NCBI RefSeq assembly: GCF_013376105.1
Contig: NZ_JAAMFM010000014.1
Coordinates: 33,439-97,438, forward strand
Origin: Arthrobacter wenxiniae
GTDB lineage: Bacteria; Actinomycetota; Actinomycetes; Actinomycetales; Micrococcaceae
Length of the DNA: 64,000 bases
Direction: 5' to 3'
Both the position numbers and the translations under genes were made by a program. Positions 55,101 to 62,609 of the stretch are shown here, piece by piece. Numbering within the stretch: the first letter of the stretch is position 1; every line of letters starts with the position of its first letter. The notes beneath the pieces are model-generated. The model did not search any database. It was not told where the DNA came from and was given only the letters and a program-made list of their open reading frames with translations.

Positions 55101-55170
55101 CTTTGAGGAGGATTACCTGGGGCTCACGCGGCGGGCGAGGGCCGTCTTTGAGCGGTTGTTTTACGGGTAG
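52117..55170 (+). CDS. glnE: Bifunctional glutamine synthetase adenylyltransferase/deadenylase
   Basis: A 1017-residue regulator that adenylylates and de-adenylylates GlnA1. Two nucleotidyltransferase domains are visible. The N-terminal (deadenylase) motif is GMGKCGARELNYISDVDVMY near residue 223. The C-terminal (adenylylase) motif is AMGRQGGREIGYGSDADVLF near 735. Each is followed by a VDANLRPEGKDGPLV / IDADLRPEGKNGPLV block and a GKGGLRDVEF / GRGGLSDVEW block. Its likely target tyrosine is in GlnA1 at 61 kb. The gene is cotranscribed with glnA2. Confidence 0.96.
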   Translation: MSSLTRTLITLGFSDLEKTERFLGFPELAGLDRDELLSGLGAANDPDLALQSLVRLLSAVPAAYGRLTTADHETGRAVPNEALFRLLGASEALVEFLIRHPEHLDVLDTPTSPEPAPVPHAALRASMLSAVGADPESRTPVAALSGTEARIALRTRYRRHLAALAIRDLCAASPQDIMPMVGAELADLAAAALDAALAVARAEVAEQFPPREVAAVKLAVIGMGKCGARELNYISDVDVMYVIEVDGLGTDDAGGLDEAHAVTVGSALASAVSQAIHAPEREPGLWEVDANLRPEGKDGPLVRTLGSYLHYYQRWANDWEFQALLKARGMAGDRGLGERFEKAVAPLIWTSSEREGFVASVQAMRRRVTAHIRDSEAGRQIKLGKGGLRDVEFTVQLLQLVHAKNDASLRLRATTEAINALMKAGYIGRTDAAHLDSAYRYLRVLEHRIQLVHMRRTHLMPTAPDQLRALARAVTGPMNLKRPSAESLLADWGRVKRQVHELHRHIFYRPILASAAHLSAEDAALTTDAARARLAALGYRDAPGAQRHIEALTAGVSRRAALQRQLLPVLLGWLADGVNPDGGLLAFRRVSEALGTSHWYLGMLRDHRAAAERLCHVLSSSRLVTDLLEVSPEATAWFGNDKELLPLTFETQWAEIQSKMSRHPEPADAIRLIRLIRQREILRTAIADCSGLLTQEQVSAALSDADRAAVLGALLVAEADVLDGGPALTRVLVVAMGRQGGREIGYGSDADVLFVHRPVDGANEGEAQEQAKDIVAKLMSMLTQPVRPAIMAERVLSIDADLRPEGKNGPLVRSLESYREYYARWSSAWEAQALLRALPMAGSDELAVDFIAMVDPVRYPAALGEPELREIKRLKARMESERLPRGADPARHVKLGRGGLSDVEWLVQLWQLQNAHAEPSLRTTQTAAALHAAHGLGLVDAEDAAVLDAAWRLAGKIRNANVIWTGKSSDLLPSARGDLEAVARWCGYEPGHAAAFEEDYLGLTRRARAVFERLFYG

Positions 55171-55190
55171 CGCGTCCCGCGGGACCGGGC

Positions 55191-55860
55191 CTACCGGAAG
55201 CAATGCACGGGCGTGGGAGGGCATGGTGACCACCTGGGCCCCGCCAGCCGTGGGCCGTCGTGGACAAAGCCTTCCCCGCGGCCCGTGAGGGCCTCCACGG
55301 GCCGCCCCTTCCAGAGCGCCAGCAGTTGCGCGTCCTTGCGCGGGGGAGCCAGGTTGTGCAGTTCGCCCGGGCCGGTGTCCAGGTCGAAGAGCTCCCCGGT
55401 GCCCCATCCGGAAGCGCGCCGGGGACTTCCCCGCACAGCTCCCGGGCACCCCGGCCAGGTCCAGCAGGGTGGGCATGACGTCGCGCAGTTCCACCACCTC
55501 GTCGACCACGCCGCCGCACCTTGCCGCGGTCGGAGGCGAACACCGTGATGGCGTCCCGGCCAACGCCATGGCACGTGGTCGTCGAGAAACTTCACGTCCC
55601 GGCGGTGTTCGGCACGGGAGGGTGGATGAAGCCGTCGTGAATGATGACGGCGTCAAAGCCCACCCGGCTGCGCTCCGGATGGCCGTGCAACTTTCCGCCG
55701 GGCCTGCGTCTGGTAGCCGGCCCGGCGGAACCCGCCCTGCAGCGTCACCGGATGAACGGCGTCGAACGGGACGCCTTCCTCGTGGCCCACCCTGCCGTGG
55801 CGCTCCGGGGACTGCCCTGTGAACAGCGCCAGGCGGTGGACACGCCACTTCCACGGCTTT
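55191..55860 (-). pseudogene. Decayed sulfatase gene
   Basis: Sulfatase-like protein sequence can be read on the minus strand, but only by switching frames several times. In order from 55860 downwards: HRLALFTGQSPERHGRVGHE and FDAVHPVTLQGGFRRAGYQT; then HPERSRVGFDAVIIHDGFIH in a second frame; then AITVFASDRGKV; then VVELRDVMPTLLDLAGVPGS; and finally GELFDLDTGPGELHNLAPP in another frame, ending at 55191. These pieces fit arylsulfatase-type proteins from the active-site region to the C-terminus. The N-terminal part and the formylglycine Cys/Ser motif were not found. Clearly nonfunctional. Confidence 0.85.
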
Positions 55861-56008
55861 CAATGGTGGACATTTTGTGCTTGGGTGGCCGACACTGTAA
55901 GAGACAAGAGCATACGCATGAATTATGCCTGCCAAGCCTGTTCTCAACTGGGGGAGGGACTTGGGGCCGTCCGGCCGGTCGCAAAAACTACCATCCGAGG
56001 GGTTTTCA

Positions 56009-56422
56009 ATGCTTAGAAGTCAACCCGTAAAACGCTCACGAATCGGCAGGATTGCCGTATTCGGAGCGCTATTAGCCGCAATTGCCATGATGTTTGGCAT
56101 CGGCGGCGCGTCAGCTGCTGCCCCGCAGGGTGCCTTGAACGGAGCCCAGACAGGCGTCGTCGCGGCCTCCTCCGTCTCGCAGGGTCAGTGGATTTGGCCG
56201 TATTCGGCGCAGGATTCCACGACGTTGGCGGGTCAGTGGATTTGGCCGTATTCGGCGCAGGATTCCACGACGTTGGCGGGTCAGTGGATTTGGCCGTATT
56301 CGGCGCAGGATTCCACGACGTTGGCGGGCCAGTGGATTTGGCCGTATTCGGCACAGAATTCCACGACGTTGGCGGGTCAGTGGATTTGGCCGTATTCGGC
56401 TCCGGTCACCACCCTGGCCTAG
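56009..56422 (+). CDS. Secreted protein with five 16-residue Trp/Tyr/Pro repeats
   Basis: A 137-residue ORF. A basic N-terminus and hydrophobic stretch (IAVFGALLAAIAMMFGIGGA) form a signal peptide with likely cleavage after ASA near residue 37. A ~20-residue spacer follows. Then come five tandem units: GQWIWPYSAQDSTTLA three times, the same with N for D, and a shortened last copy. Between units there is no Cys and no obvious protease site beyond the repeated TTLAG. GAGGGG is 5 nt before the ATG, and a terminator follows at 56481. I do not recognise the family. Options include a surface or matrix repeat protein, or a precursor releasing repeated peptides; no modification or protease genes are adjacent. 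Confidence 0.75.
   Translation: MLRSQPVKRSRIGRIAVFGALLAAIAMMFGIGGASAAAPQGALNGAQTGVVAASSVSQGQWIWPYSAQDSTTLAGQWIWPYSAQDSTTLAGQWIWPYSAQDSTTLAGQWIWPYSAQNSTTLAGQWIWPYSAPVTTLA
56183..56422 (+). repeat. 48-bp tandem repeat, five copies
   Basis: In-frame copies start at 56183, 56231, 56279, 56327 and 56375. The first three are identical at the DNA level; the fourth differs by a few bases and the fifth diverges at its end. Such identity points to recent copy-number change or gene conversion. Confidence 0.95.
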
Positions 56423-56480
56423 CGAAAAACCGGGACCCGGATGTTTCCGGCCGGGTCGCATGGGTAAACGACGAAAATTG

Positions 56481-56519
56481 AAAGCGCGGCTGGCCGGACA
56501 CCCGGCCGGCCGCGCTTTT
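56481..56519 (+). terminator. Rho-independent terminator
   Basis: Seventeen-base arms (AAAGCGCGGCTGGCCGG with its near-perfect complement, one mismatch) and an ACAC loop, ending in TTTT. It lies 58 bp after the repeat-protein gene. Confidence 0.85.
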
Positions 56520-56712
56520 CACGTGGAATGGCGGGCGCACGTGGCAACCTCACAGTTTTGCCCCCAGTTTTTTGTGGGTGGGGCTGCCCACATGAGACGC
56601 TGCCCACACTATCGTTAAGAGCACGCCGGCCAGGGAGGGCCGGCCGCACCGCCCGGACTGCAACGCTGCAAGCCGGCGGGGAGTCCAACCAGGAGTCAAA
56701 GGAGACCCCGCC

Positions 56713-56913
56713 ATGGCGCAACTGCTCACCACCGAAGGCCCCCAGGCCCAACATGCCCGCCGGCACGATTCGCCGGCACCGCAGGCACGCCCGGCGCCTG
56801 CGTCCCCTGCGGTCACCCAGACCACGGGCCAGACCACGGGGCGGGAGGCCATGCACGGCATGGTGCCCTGCGATCGCGAATGCCCCTACTGCTGGGGCCC
56901 GGAAACCGACTAA
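56713..56913 (+). CDS. Small ORF with C-terminal CX3CX2C motif
   Basis: A 66-residue ORF with a strong ribosome-binding site (AAAGGAGA, 7 nt before the ATG). The first ~45 residues are Ala/Pro/Gln/Thr-rich and look disordered. The C-terminus is compact and acidic: REAMHGMVPCDRECPYCWGP and a short tail. The three cysteines are spaced CX3CX2C, the spacing used by radical-SAM enzymes to hold an iron-sulfur cluster, but no enzyme domain is attached. It could be a metal-binding micro-protein or a precursor peptide. No modification genes lie nearby, and I know no family for it. Confidence 0.6.
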   Translation: MAQLLTTEGPQAQHARRHDSPAPQARPAPASPAVTQTTGQTTGREAMHGMVPCDRECPYCWGPETD

Positions 56914-57090
56914 ACGCGGCCCCTTGCGCCTTATCGCACCTTCCGCCGAATCGCATAGAATCTATCCCTGACCCCTGTGCAGAGGTCCATCCGGACACCT
57001 GCACAGTTTTTCCGCGCCCGCCGTCGGGCGCACCCCGCGGCCGCGGCACACTCCACACGCGCCAACACAACGAAGGATGGTCCTAGGATC

Positions 57091-58611
57091 TTGAACAACT
57101 ACCGGTTGACCACCACCGGACGTGGACGGGCTGCCCTCGGCGCCATGCTCGCCGTGCTGGCCCTGTCCCTGGGCATTGCCTCGGCTTCCGCCTCCGTGCT
57201 CCCCGCCCCTGCGCCCGCCGCGGCACCGATGATGCCCGCGGCGGCCCCGGCGGCGGCCGCGGATGTCCAAGGCAAGACCTTTGCCATCGCCACTGACACC
57301 ACGTTCGCGCCATTTGAGTTCCGCAACGGCAGCGGCGACCTGGTCGGCATCGACATGGACCTCCTTCGGGCCATTGCTGACAACCAGGGCTTCAAGGTCG
57401 ACATCAAGTCGCTCGGCTTCGATGCCGCACTGCAGGCGCTGCAGTCAAACCAGGTCCAGGGCGTCATTGCCGGCATGTCCATCACCGACAAACGCAAGCT
57501 CATCTTTGACTTCTCCGAGCCGTACTTCGATTCCGGCGTGCAAATGGCGGTGGCCAAAAACGACGACACCGTCAAGACCTACGCCGACCTCAAGGGCAAG
57601 ACCGTGGCCGTCAAGAGGGGCAGTGAGGGCGAAACCTTTGCCAATTCCATCAAGGCCAAGTACGGCTTCACCGTCAAGGCCCTGGCCGATTCCGCCACCA
57701 TGTATGACGACGTCAAGGCGGGCAATTCCGTCGCAGTGTTCGACGACTACCCTGTACTTGCCTACGGCGTCAGCCAAAACAACGGGCTGAAGATTGTCAC
57801 CCCCAAGGAACGGGGAAGCTCCTATGGCTTCGCCGTAAACAAGGGCCAGAATGCGGATCTCCTCGCCGCTTTCGACAAGGGTTTGTCCAACCTGAAGGCC
57901 AGCGGCGAATACCAAAAGATCCTCGACAAGTACCTGGCGGCGCCGGCGACGGCCCAGAAGACCAGCTTCTTCGACCTGCTGGTCAACAGCTTCCCCGCGC
58001 TCATGAAGGGCCTCGGGATGACGCTGCTGGCCACGGCACTGTCGCTGGTCATCGCGCTGGTGCTCGGAGTCCTCTTCGGCTTTTTCAAGGTGGGCGAAAG
58101 CAGGATCCTGCGCATTCTGGCCAACATATATGTGGAGATCTTCCGGGGAACCCCGCTGCTGGTGCAGGCGTTCTTCTTCTACTTCGGCCTGCCCCAGCTC
58201 ACGGGCCAGCCCCTTGACGTGCTCACGGCCGGTGTCATCACGCTGAGCCTGAATGCCGGTGCCTACATGACGGAGATTGTCCGCGGCGGCATCCAGTCCG
58301 TGGACCCCGGCCAGCTGGAGGCCAGCCGCAGCCTGGGCTTGAGCTACGTCACCTCCATGCGACGGGTGGTGGTGCCGCAGGCCATCAAGATCATGACGCC
58401 GTCGTTCATCAACCAGTTCGTCATCACTTTGAAGGACACGTCCCTGCTGGCCGTCATCGGCTTCGCGGAACTGACCTACCAGGGCCAGCAAATTTACGCT
58501 TCCAACTTCCGGACCGGTGAAACGTTGATCATCGTGGCGGCCCTGTACTTCATCGTGATCTTCATCTTGACCCAGCTTTCCAACGTCCTGGACAGGAAGT
58601 TCAACAAATGA
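57091..58611 (+). CDS. Fused substrate-binding protein/permease of a polar amino acid ABC transporter (GlnPH type)
   Basis: A 506-residue fusion. After a signal or anchor segment ([20 protein letters not shown]) an extracytoplasmic binding domain covers about residues 65-285: [20 protein letters not shown], then [20 protein letters not shown]. The permease domain (about 290-500) has five transmembrane helices, [19 protein letters not shown], and the ATPase-docking EAA loop [20 protein letters not shown]. Glutamine is the likely substrate given the adjacent glutaminase, though glutamate or related amino acids are possible. The TTG at 57091 gives a normal signal peptide; upstream in-frame starts do not. 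The end overlaps the ATPase gene by 4 bp. Confidence 0.9.
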   Translation: MNNYRLTTTGRGRAALGAMLAVLALSLGIASASASVLPAPAPAAAPMMPAAAPAAAADVQGKTFAIATDTTFAPFEFRNGSGDLVGIDMDLLRAIADNQGFKVDIKSLGFDAALQALQSNQVQGVIAGMSITDKRKLIFDFSEPYFDSGVQMAVAKNDDTVKTYADLKGKTVAVKRGSEGETFANSIKAKYGFTVKALADSATMYDDVKAGNSVAVFDDYPVLAYGVSQNNGLKIVTPKERGSSYGFAVNKGQNADLLAAFDKGLSNLKASGEYQKILDKYLAAPATAQKTSFFDLLVNSFPALMKGLGMTLLATALSLVIALVLGVLFGFFKVGESRILRILANIYVEIFRGTPLLVQAFFFYFGLPQLTGQPLDVLTAGVITLSLNAGAYMTEIVRGGIQSVDPGQLEASRSLGLSYVTSMRRVVVPQAIKIMTPSFINQFVITLKDTSLLAVIGFAELTYQGQQIYASNFRTGETLIIVAALYFIVIFILTQLSNVLDRKFNK

Positions 58612-59360
58612 GCACCACCGCAAGCGGCGCGACGTCAAAAATCAGCGTCCGGAACCTGAAAAAGTCCTTCGGCGCCAATGAGGTCCTCAAAGGCATCAAC
58701 GTGGACGTGGCCGAGGGCGAGGTGGTCTGCGTGATCGGCCCTTCCGGATCCGGCAAGTCCACCTTCCTGCGCTGCCTGAACAAGTTGGAGGACATCACGG
58801 CGGGCACCGTGTCGGTGGACGGGTTCGACCTCACAGACCCGAAGGTGGACCTGAACGCGGTCCGCCAGCACATTGGCATGGTGTTCCAGCACTTCAACCT
58901 TTTCCCCCACATGAGCGCCATCCAAAACATCATGCTCGCACCGGTTGAGCTGAAGAAAATGGACAAGGCCGCCGCCCGAGCCAAGGGAATGGAACTGCTG
59001 GAGCGCGTGGGGCTCGCCGAAAAGGCCGACGCCCGACCGGCGTCGCTCTCCGGCGGCCAGAAGCAGCGCGTCGCCATTGCCCGTGCCCTGGCCATGAACC
59101 CCGGCATCATGCTCTTTGACGAGGCCACGAGTGCCCTCGACCCGGAAATGGTGGGCGAGGTGCTCCAGGTGATCCGGGACCTCGCGGCCGACGGCATGAC
59201 GATGGTGGTGGTCACGCACGAGATGGGCTTTGCCCGGGAAGTGGCCGACCGCGTCATCTTCATGGATGCCGGCGTCATTTGCGAGGAGGGCGCCCCCGAG
59301 GCGATCTTCTCCCACGCCGAGCAGCCGCGCCTCCAGGACTTCCTGGCCAAGGTCCTCTAA
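58608..59360 (+). CDS. glnQ: Amino acid ABC transporter ATPase (GlnQ type)
   Basis: A 250-residue ABC ATPase energising the upstream permease. The Walker A is [19 protein letters not shown] near residue 43. The Q-loop is [12 protein letters not shown] near 90, the signature [15 protein letters not shown] near 146, Walker [20 protein letters not shown] near 167, and the H-loop [16 protein letters not shown] near 202. The A-loop and RCLNKLE are typical of the polar amino acid uptake group. ATGA overlap couples it to the permease gene. Confidence 0.95.
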   Translation: MSTTASGATSKISVRNLKKSFGANEVLKGINVDVAEGEVVCVIGPSGSGKSTFLRCLNKLEDITAGTVSVDGFDLTDPKVDLNAVRQHIGMVFQHFNLFPHMSAIQNIMLAPVELKKMDKAAARAKGMELLERVGLAEKADARPASLSGGQKQRVAIARALAMNPGIMLFDEATSALDPEMVGEVLQVIRDLAADGMTMVVVTHEMGFAREVADRVIFMDAGVICEEGAPEAIFSHAEQPRLQDFLAKVL

Positions 59361-59448
59361 CAGGAACACCGTGGTGGGCGGCCGGCCGCCCCATGACCAT
59401 GCCTCCGACGACGACCGACGGCGGCGCAACAGTGAAAGCGGGCAGCCC

Positions 59449-60360
59449 ATGGAATTGCAGGCCGTTGTGGACGAGATCGTCCACGAGGTCCAGCCGATGC
59501 TGGGCGAGGGCGCAGTGGCGTCGTACATCCCCAGCCTGGGCCAGGTGCCGGCCGGCAACTTCGGCATGTGCGTGGCAATGTCCGACGGCCCCGTCTGCGG
59601 CGCCGGGCAGTGGCAGGACCCGTTCTCCATCCAAAGCATTTCCAAGGTGTTCTCGCTCGCGCTGGTCATGTCCTACGACTACGACTCCATCTGGAAGCGG
59701 GTGTTCCGGGAACCGTCCGGCACGCCCTTCAACTCGATGCTGCAGCTCGAGGCGGACAACGGAATCCCCCGAAACCCGTTCATCAACGCAGGCGCGCTGG
59801 TGGTGACGGATCGGCTCCTGACCCTGACGGGCGACGCCGCCGGCTCCGTCCGCGGGCTCCTGCGCAAGGAGTCCGGCAACCCGGCCATTGACTTCGACGA
59901 CGAAGTTGCCGCGTCCGAGGCCCAGCACGGTCACCGGAACTACGCCATGGCGCACCTCCTGGCCAGCTACGGCAACCTGGAAAATCCAGTGGAGCTGGTC
60001 CTGGAGAACTACTTCAAGCAATGCTCGTTGAGGATGTCCTGCGAGGACCTGGCCGCGGCCTCCCGTTTCCTGGCCCGGCATGGCGTCTCCGCGGGCGGCA
60101 CGCCGTTCCTCAGCCCCAACCAGAGCAAGCGCATCAACGCCGTCATGCTCACGTGCGGAACCTATGACGCGGCCGGCGAATTTGCCTACCGCGTGGGCCT
60201 GCCCGGAAAGAGCGGCGTCGGCGGAGGCATCGTGGCCATTGTCCCTGGACGCTGCGCCGTCACCGTCTGGGGACCGGCGCTGGGACCGAACGGCAACTCC
60301 GTGGCCGGCATTGCCGCCCTCGACGCCTTCACGACCCGCACCGGCTGGTCCATCTTCTGA
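59449..60360 (+). CDS. glsA: Glutaminase
   Basis: A 303-residue serine-dependent beta-lactamase-like glutaminase hydrolysing glutamine to glutamate and ammonia. The catalytic Ser-Lys pair lies in FSIQSISKVFSLALVMSYDY near residue 62. PRNPFINAGALVVTD near 108, LASYGNLENPVE and MLTCGTYDAAGEFAYRVGLP near 245, then GKSGVGGGIVAI, are family signatures. The ATG at 59449 gives the family length; a GTG at 59371 is in frame but has no support. It follows the transporter ATPase gene by ~90 bp and is probably cotranscribed, so imported glutamine is likely its substrate. Confidence 0.93.
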   Translation: MELQAVVDEIVHEVQPMLGEGAVASYIPSLGQVPAGNFGMCVAMSDGPVCGAGQWQDPFSIQSISKVFSLALVMSYDYDSIWKRVFREPSGTPFNSMLQLEADNGIPRNPFINAGALVVTDRLLTLTGDAAGSVRGLLRKESGNPAIDFDDEVAASEAQHGHRNYAMAHLLASYGNLENPVELVLENYFKQCSLRMSCEDLAAASRFLARHGVSAGGTPFLSPNQSKRINAVMLTCGTYDAAGEFAYRVGLPGKSGVGGGIVAIVPGRCAVTVWGPALGPNGNSVAGIAALDAFTTRTGWSIF

Positions 60361-60374
60361 CGCGGCCGATCGCC

Positions 60375-60416
60375 CCGGTGGTTGAGCTGGTCCCGGTGGT
60401 TGAGCTTGTCGAAACC
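60375..60416. repeat. Direct repeat of GGTGGTTGAGCTTGTCGAAA type
   Basis: Two 18-bp head-to-tail copies (CCGGTGGTTGAGCTGGTC, then CCGGTGGTTGAGCTTGTC), the second continuing GAAACCC. This sequence is a dispersed intergenic repeat I recognise from many actinobacterial genomes, usually close to gene ends. Its role is unknown. Confidence 0.7.
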
Positions 60417-60447
60417 CGGCTGGCCCCGCGCCCGTTAGGATTTTGAC

Positions 60448-60869
60448 ATGGCTGTTTCCTCACCCGGCGTGACCCTGGCCCCGTTGAAGTCAGCAGCAGG
60501 GCCGGAACTGGAGCGGCTGCGGGCGGGGATTTCCTCCCTGGAACTGGCGCCCGGGCAGGAGGCGTTCGTGGGGCGGCCGGGGCTACGGCACCCGCGCAAC
60601 GGTGGCCGCCGTCGGGCTGGCCGGTGAAGTGGCGCAGGCCCTGGCGCTGCCGGCCAGGGGCGTGGTGCTGGGCGTCAACGAGCGCAATCAGTGTGGGCTG
60701 ACCGCCTGCCTCAGGGCAGGCTTTGTGGACCGCGGCCCGCAGGGAACTGGCACGCACGGAGTCGGAGATGGTGGCCAGGGCGCGGTCTGCTGGCCTGTCC
60801 TGGGAGGCAATCGCGCTCTGCCTGGGCGTCAGCAAGCAGGCCGTCCACAAAAAGTACGGCAAGCGGTAG
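60448..60869 (+). pseudogene. Decayed GNAT acetyltransferase and HTH remnant
   Basis: An ATG with AGGA upstream opens a frame resembling an acetyltransferase N-terminus (VTLAPLKSAAGPELERLR, later LELAPGQEAFVGR) that stops after 59 codons. The GNAT C-terminal part continues in another frame: GRGYGTRATVAAVGLAGEVA then VLGVNERNQCGLTACLRAGF. The middle of the domain is missing. A third frame, ending at 60869, encodes a helix-turn-helix piece, ELARTESEMVARARSAGLSW then IALCLGVSKQAVHKKYGKR, without a good start. At least two frame changes and an internal deletion make this a pseudogene. Confidence 0.7.
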
Positions 60870-60882
60870 GGCCCAAACGACC

Positions 60883-60930
60883 GACGCCGGCACTTGGGCG
60901 AGTTGAAAAACTCACTCAAGTGCCGGCGTC
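60883..60930. terminator. Convergent terminator hairpin before glnA1 end
   Basis: Arms of about 22 bases (GACGCCGGCACTTGGGCGAGTT with a near-perfect complement) around a GAAA loop. It lies between the plus-strand pseudogene and the end of minus-strand glnA1, and could stop transcription from either side. Confidence 0.7.
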
Positions 60931-60999
60931 GTCCGTGAACAGTTCCCGCAAATTTAGGCCGAAGGTGGGCCCACGCGCCCGGGGGCCGGCCGGTGGGGC

Positions 61000-62424
61000 C
61001 TAGCAGCCGTAGTAGAGCTCGAACTCGTACGGGTTCGGGCGCAGCTGCAGCGGCTTGATCTCGTATTCGCGCTTGTATTCGATCCAGGTGTCAATCAGGT
61101 CCTGGGTGAACACGCCACCGGCCTGCAGGAATTCGTTGTCGTTCTCCAGGGCGATCAGCGCCTCGTCGAGCGATTCCGGTGCCTTGGGGATGTCCTTGGC
61201 TTCCTCCGGCGGCAGCTCGTAGAGGTCCTTGTCGATGGGGGCCGGGGGCTCGATCCGGTTCTTGATGCCGTCAAGGCCGGCCATCAGCTGGGCGGAGAAT
61301 GCCAGGTACGGGTTGGAGGAGGGGTCCGGAGCGCGGAACTCGAGGCGCTTGGCCTTCGGGTTGGAGCCGGTGATCGGGATGCGGATGCCCGCGGAGCGGT
61401 TGCCCTGCGAGTACACCATGTTGACCGGGGCCTCGAAGCCCTTGACCAGGCGGCGGTAGGAGTTCACCGTCGGATTCGTAAACGCGAGCACGGCGGAGGA
61501 GTGCTTGAGCAGGCCGCCAATGTACCAGCGGGCCAGGTCGGAGAGGCCGGCATAACCCTTCTCGTCGTAAAACAGCGGCGAGCCGTTGCTCCACAGCGAC
61601 TGGTGGCAGTGCATGCCGGAGCCGTTGTCGCCAAAGACGGGCTTGGGCATGAAGGTCACGGACTTGCCCCAGGCCCACGCAGTGTTCTTGACGACGTACT
61701 TGAACTTCTGGAGGTCGTCGGCCGAGTGCACCAGCGTGTTGAACGTGTAGTTGATCTCGGCCTGTCCGGGGGCGCCCACTTCGTGGTGGGAACGCTCGAC
61801 GGCGAGGCCGGCCGCATCCAGTTCGATGCACATGGCGTCGCGGAGGTCGGCCTGGTGGTCAATGGGGGCAACGGGGAAGTAGCCGCCCTTGATGGGGGTC
61901 TTGTAGCCGAGGTTGCCGCCCTCTTCCGGCCGGCCCGTGTTCCAGTTGGCTTCCTCGGAGTCGACCTTGTAGAACGAGCCCTTCGGTGAGGATTCGTACT
62001 GGACGTTGTCGAAGACGAAGAATTCGGCCTCGGCGCCGAAGAAGGCGGTGTCGGCAATGCCGGTGGAGGCCAGGTATGCCTCGGCCTTCTCAGCCACGCC
62101 GCGGGGGTCGCGGTGGTACGGGTCGCCCGTGCGCGGGTTGACGATGGAGAAGTTCAGGGCAAGGGTCTTCTCCATGCGGAACGTGTCCACGAAGGCGGTC
62201 GTGGGGTCCGGGATGAGCTGCATGTCGGACTCGGCGATGCCTTGAAACCCGCGGATGGAGGAGCCGTCGAACAGCTGGCCGTGGACAAAGAAATCGAGGT
62301 CCACCGTCTTTGCCGGCACATTGAAGTGCTGCTGGACACCGGGCAGGTCGGTGAATCGGATGTCGATGAATTTCACATCTTCGTCCTTGATGAACTGCAG
62401 GACTTCTTCAGCGTTCTTGAACAT
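61000..62424 (-). CDS. glnA: Glutamine synthetase GlnA1 (type I-beta)
   Basis: The 474-residue main ammonia-assimilating enzyme, forming a dodecamer. [19 protein letters not shown] near residue 53, [16 protein letters not shown] near 137 (the beta-type insertion), [20 protein letters not shown] near 210 and [18 protein letters not shown] near 265 are all present. The adenylylation site is the Tyr in [20 protein letters not shown] near residue 402, so it is the expected GlnE target. AAGGAG lies upstream of the ATG within the leader. Four GlnR-type half-sites lie about 90-125 bp upstream. Confidence 0.97.
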   Translation of the reverse strand: MFKNAEEVLQFIKDEDVKFIDIRFTDLPGVQQHFNVPAKTVDLDFFVHGQLFDGSSIRGFQGIAESDMQLIPDPTTAFVDTFRMEKTLALNFSIVNPRTGDPYHRDPRGVAEKAEAYLASTGIADTAFFGAEAEFFVFDNVQYESSPKGSFYKVDSEEANWNTGRPEEGGNLGYKTPIKGGYFPVAPIDHQADLRDAMCIELDAAGLAVERSHHEVGAPGQAEINYTFNTLVHSADDLQKFKYVVKNTAWAWGKSVTFMPKPVFGDNGSGMHCHQSLWSNGSPLFYDEKGYAGLSDLARWYIGGLLKHSSAVLAFTNPTVNSYRRLVKGFEAPVNMVYSQGNRSAGIRIPITGSNPKAKRLEFRAPDPSSNPYLAFSAQLMAGLDGIKNRIEPPAPIDKDLYELPPEEAKDIPKAPESLDEALIALENDNEFLQAGGVFTQDLIDTWIEYKREYEIKPLQLRPNPYEFELYYGC

Positions 62425-62510
62425 CTACGCTCCTTGGCGTTCTGGATTCACAGCCGATTGGGTTCGGCCTTGGGTGCTTGACGCAACTGGGAAAAGACTA
62501 TGTCGATGCC

Positions 62511-62548
62511 ATTACTCAAGGGTGTCAGAAATGTTTCCGGCACGTTAC
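62511..62548 (-). promoter_or_regulatory. GlnR-type binding site upstream of glnA1
   Basis: Read toward glnA1 the half-sites are GTAAC-N6-GAAAC-N6-GACAC-N6-GTAAT, all with exact 11-bp steps. This matches the actinobacterial GlnR consensus (GTNAC-N6-GAAAC pairs). It lies about 87-124 bp before the glnA1 start and 62-99 bp before the RDD gene on the other strand. GlnR usually activates glnA1 under nitrogen limitation. No AmtR-type site was seen. Confidence 0.82.
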
Positions 62549-62597
62549 AACCCCTCCTTGCCGGCGACCCGGTGGGTGCGCTGTGGCCCGCCACCGG

Positions 62598-62603
62598 TAG
62601 GCT
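62598..62603 (+). promoter_or_regulatory. -10 box of a probably leaderless RDD-gene mRNA
   Basis: TAGGCT ends 6 nt before the GTG at 62610. The GGAGG between them is too close to the start (one base) to be a working ribosome-binding site. Confidence 0.55.
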
Positions 62604-62609
62604 GGAGGG

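Noticed and set aside
56183..56422. Possible CRISPR or VNTR without coding role
   Set aside because: The 48-bp units have no spacers, keep one reading frame, and follow a signal peptide with a ribosome-binding site and terminator.
56528..56971. 147-codon plus-strand frame overlapping the Cys-rich small ORF
   Set aside because: Arg/Pro-rich shadow translation with no ribosome-binding site; the 66-residue frame has the better start.
60723..60869. Small independent HTH gene
   Set aside because: The helix-turn-helix sequence is convincing, but only a TTG start without a ribosome-binding site is available, and it lies in the wake of a frameshifted acetyltransferase gene.
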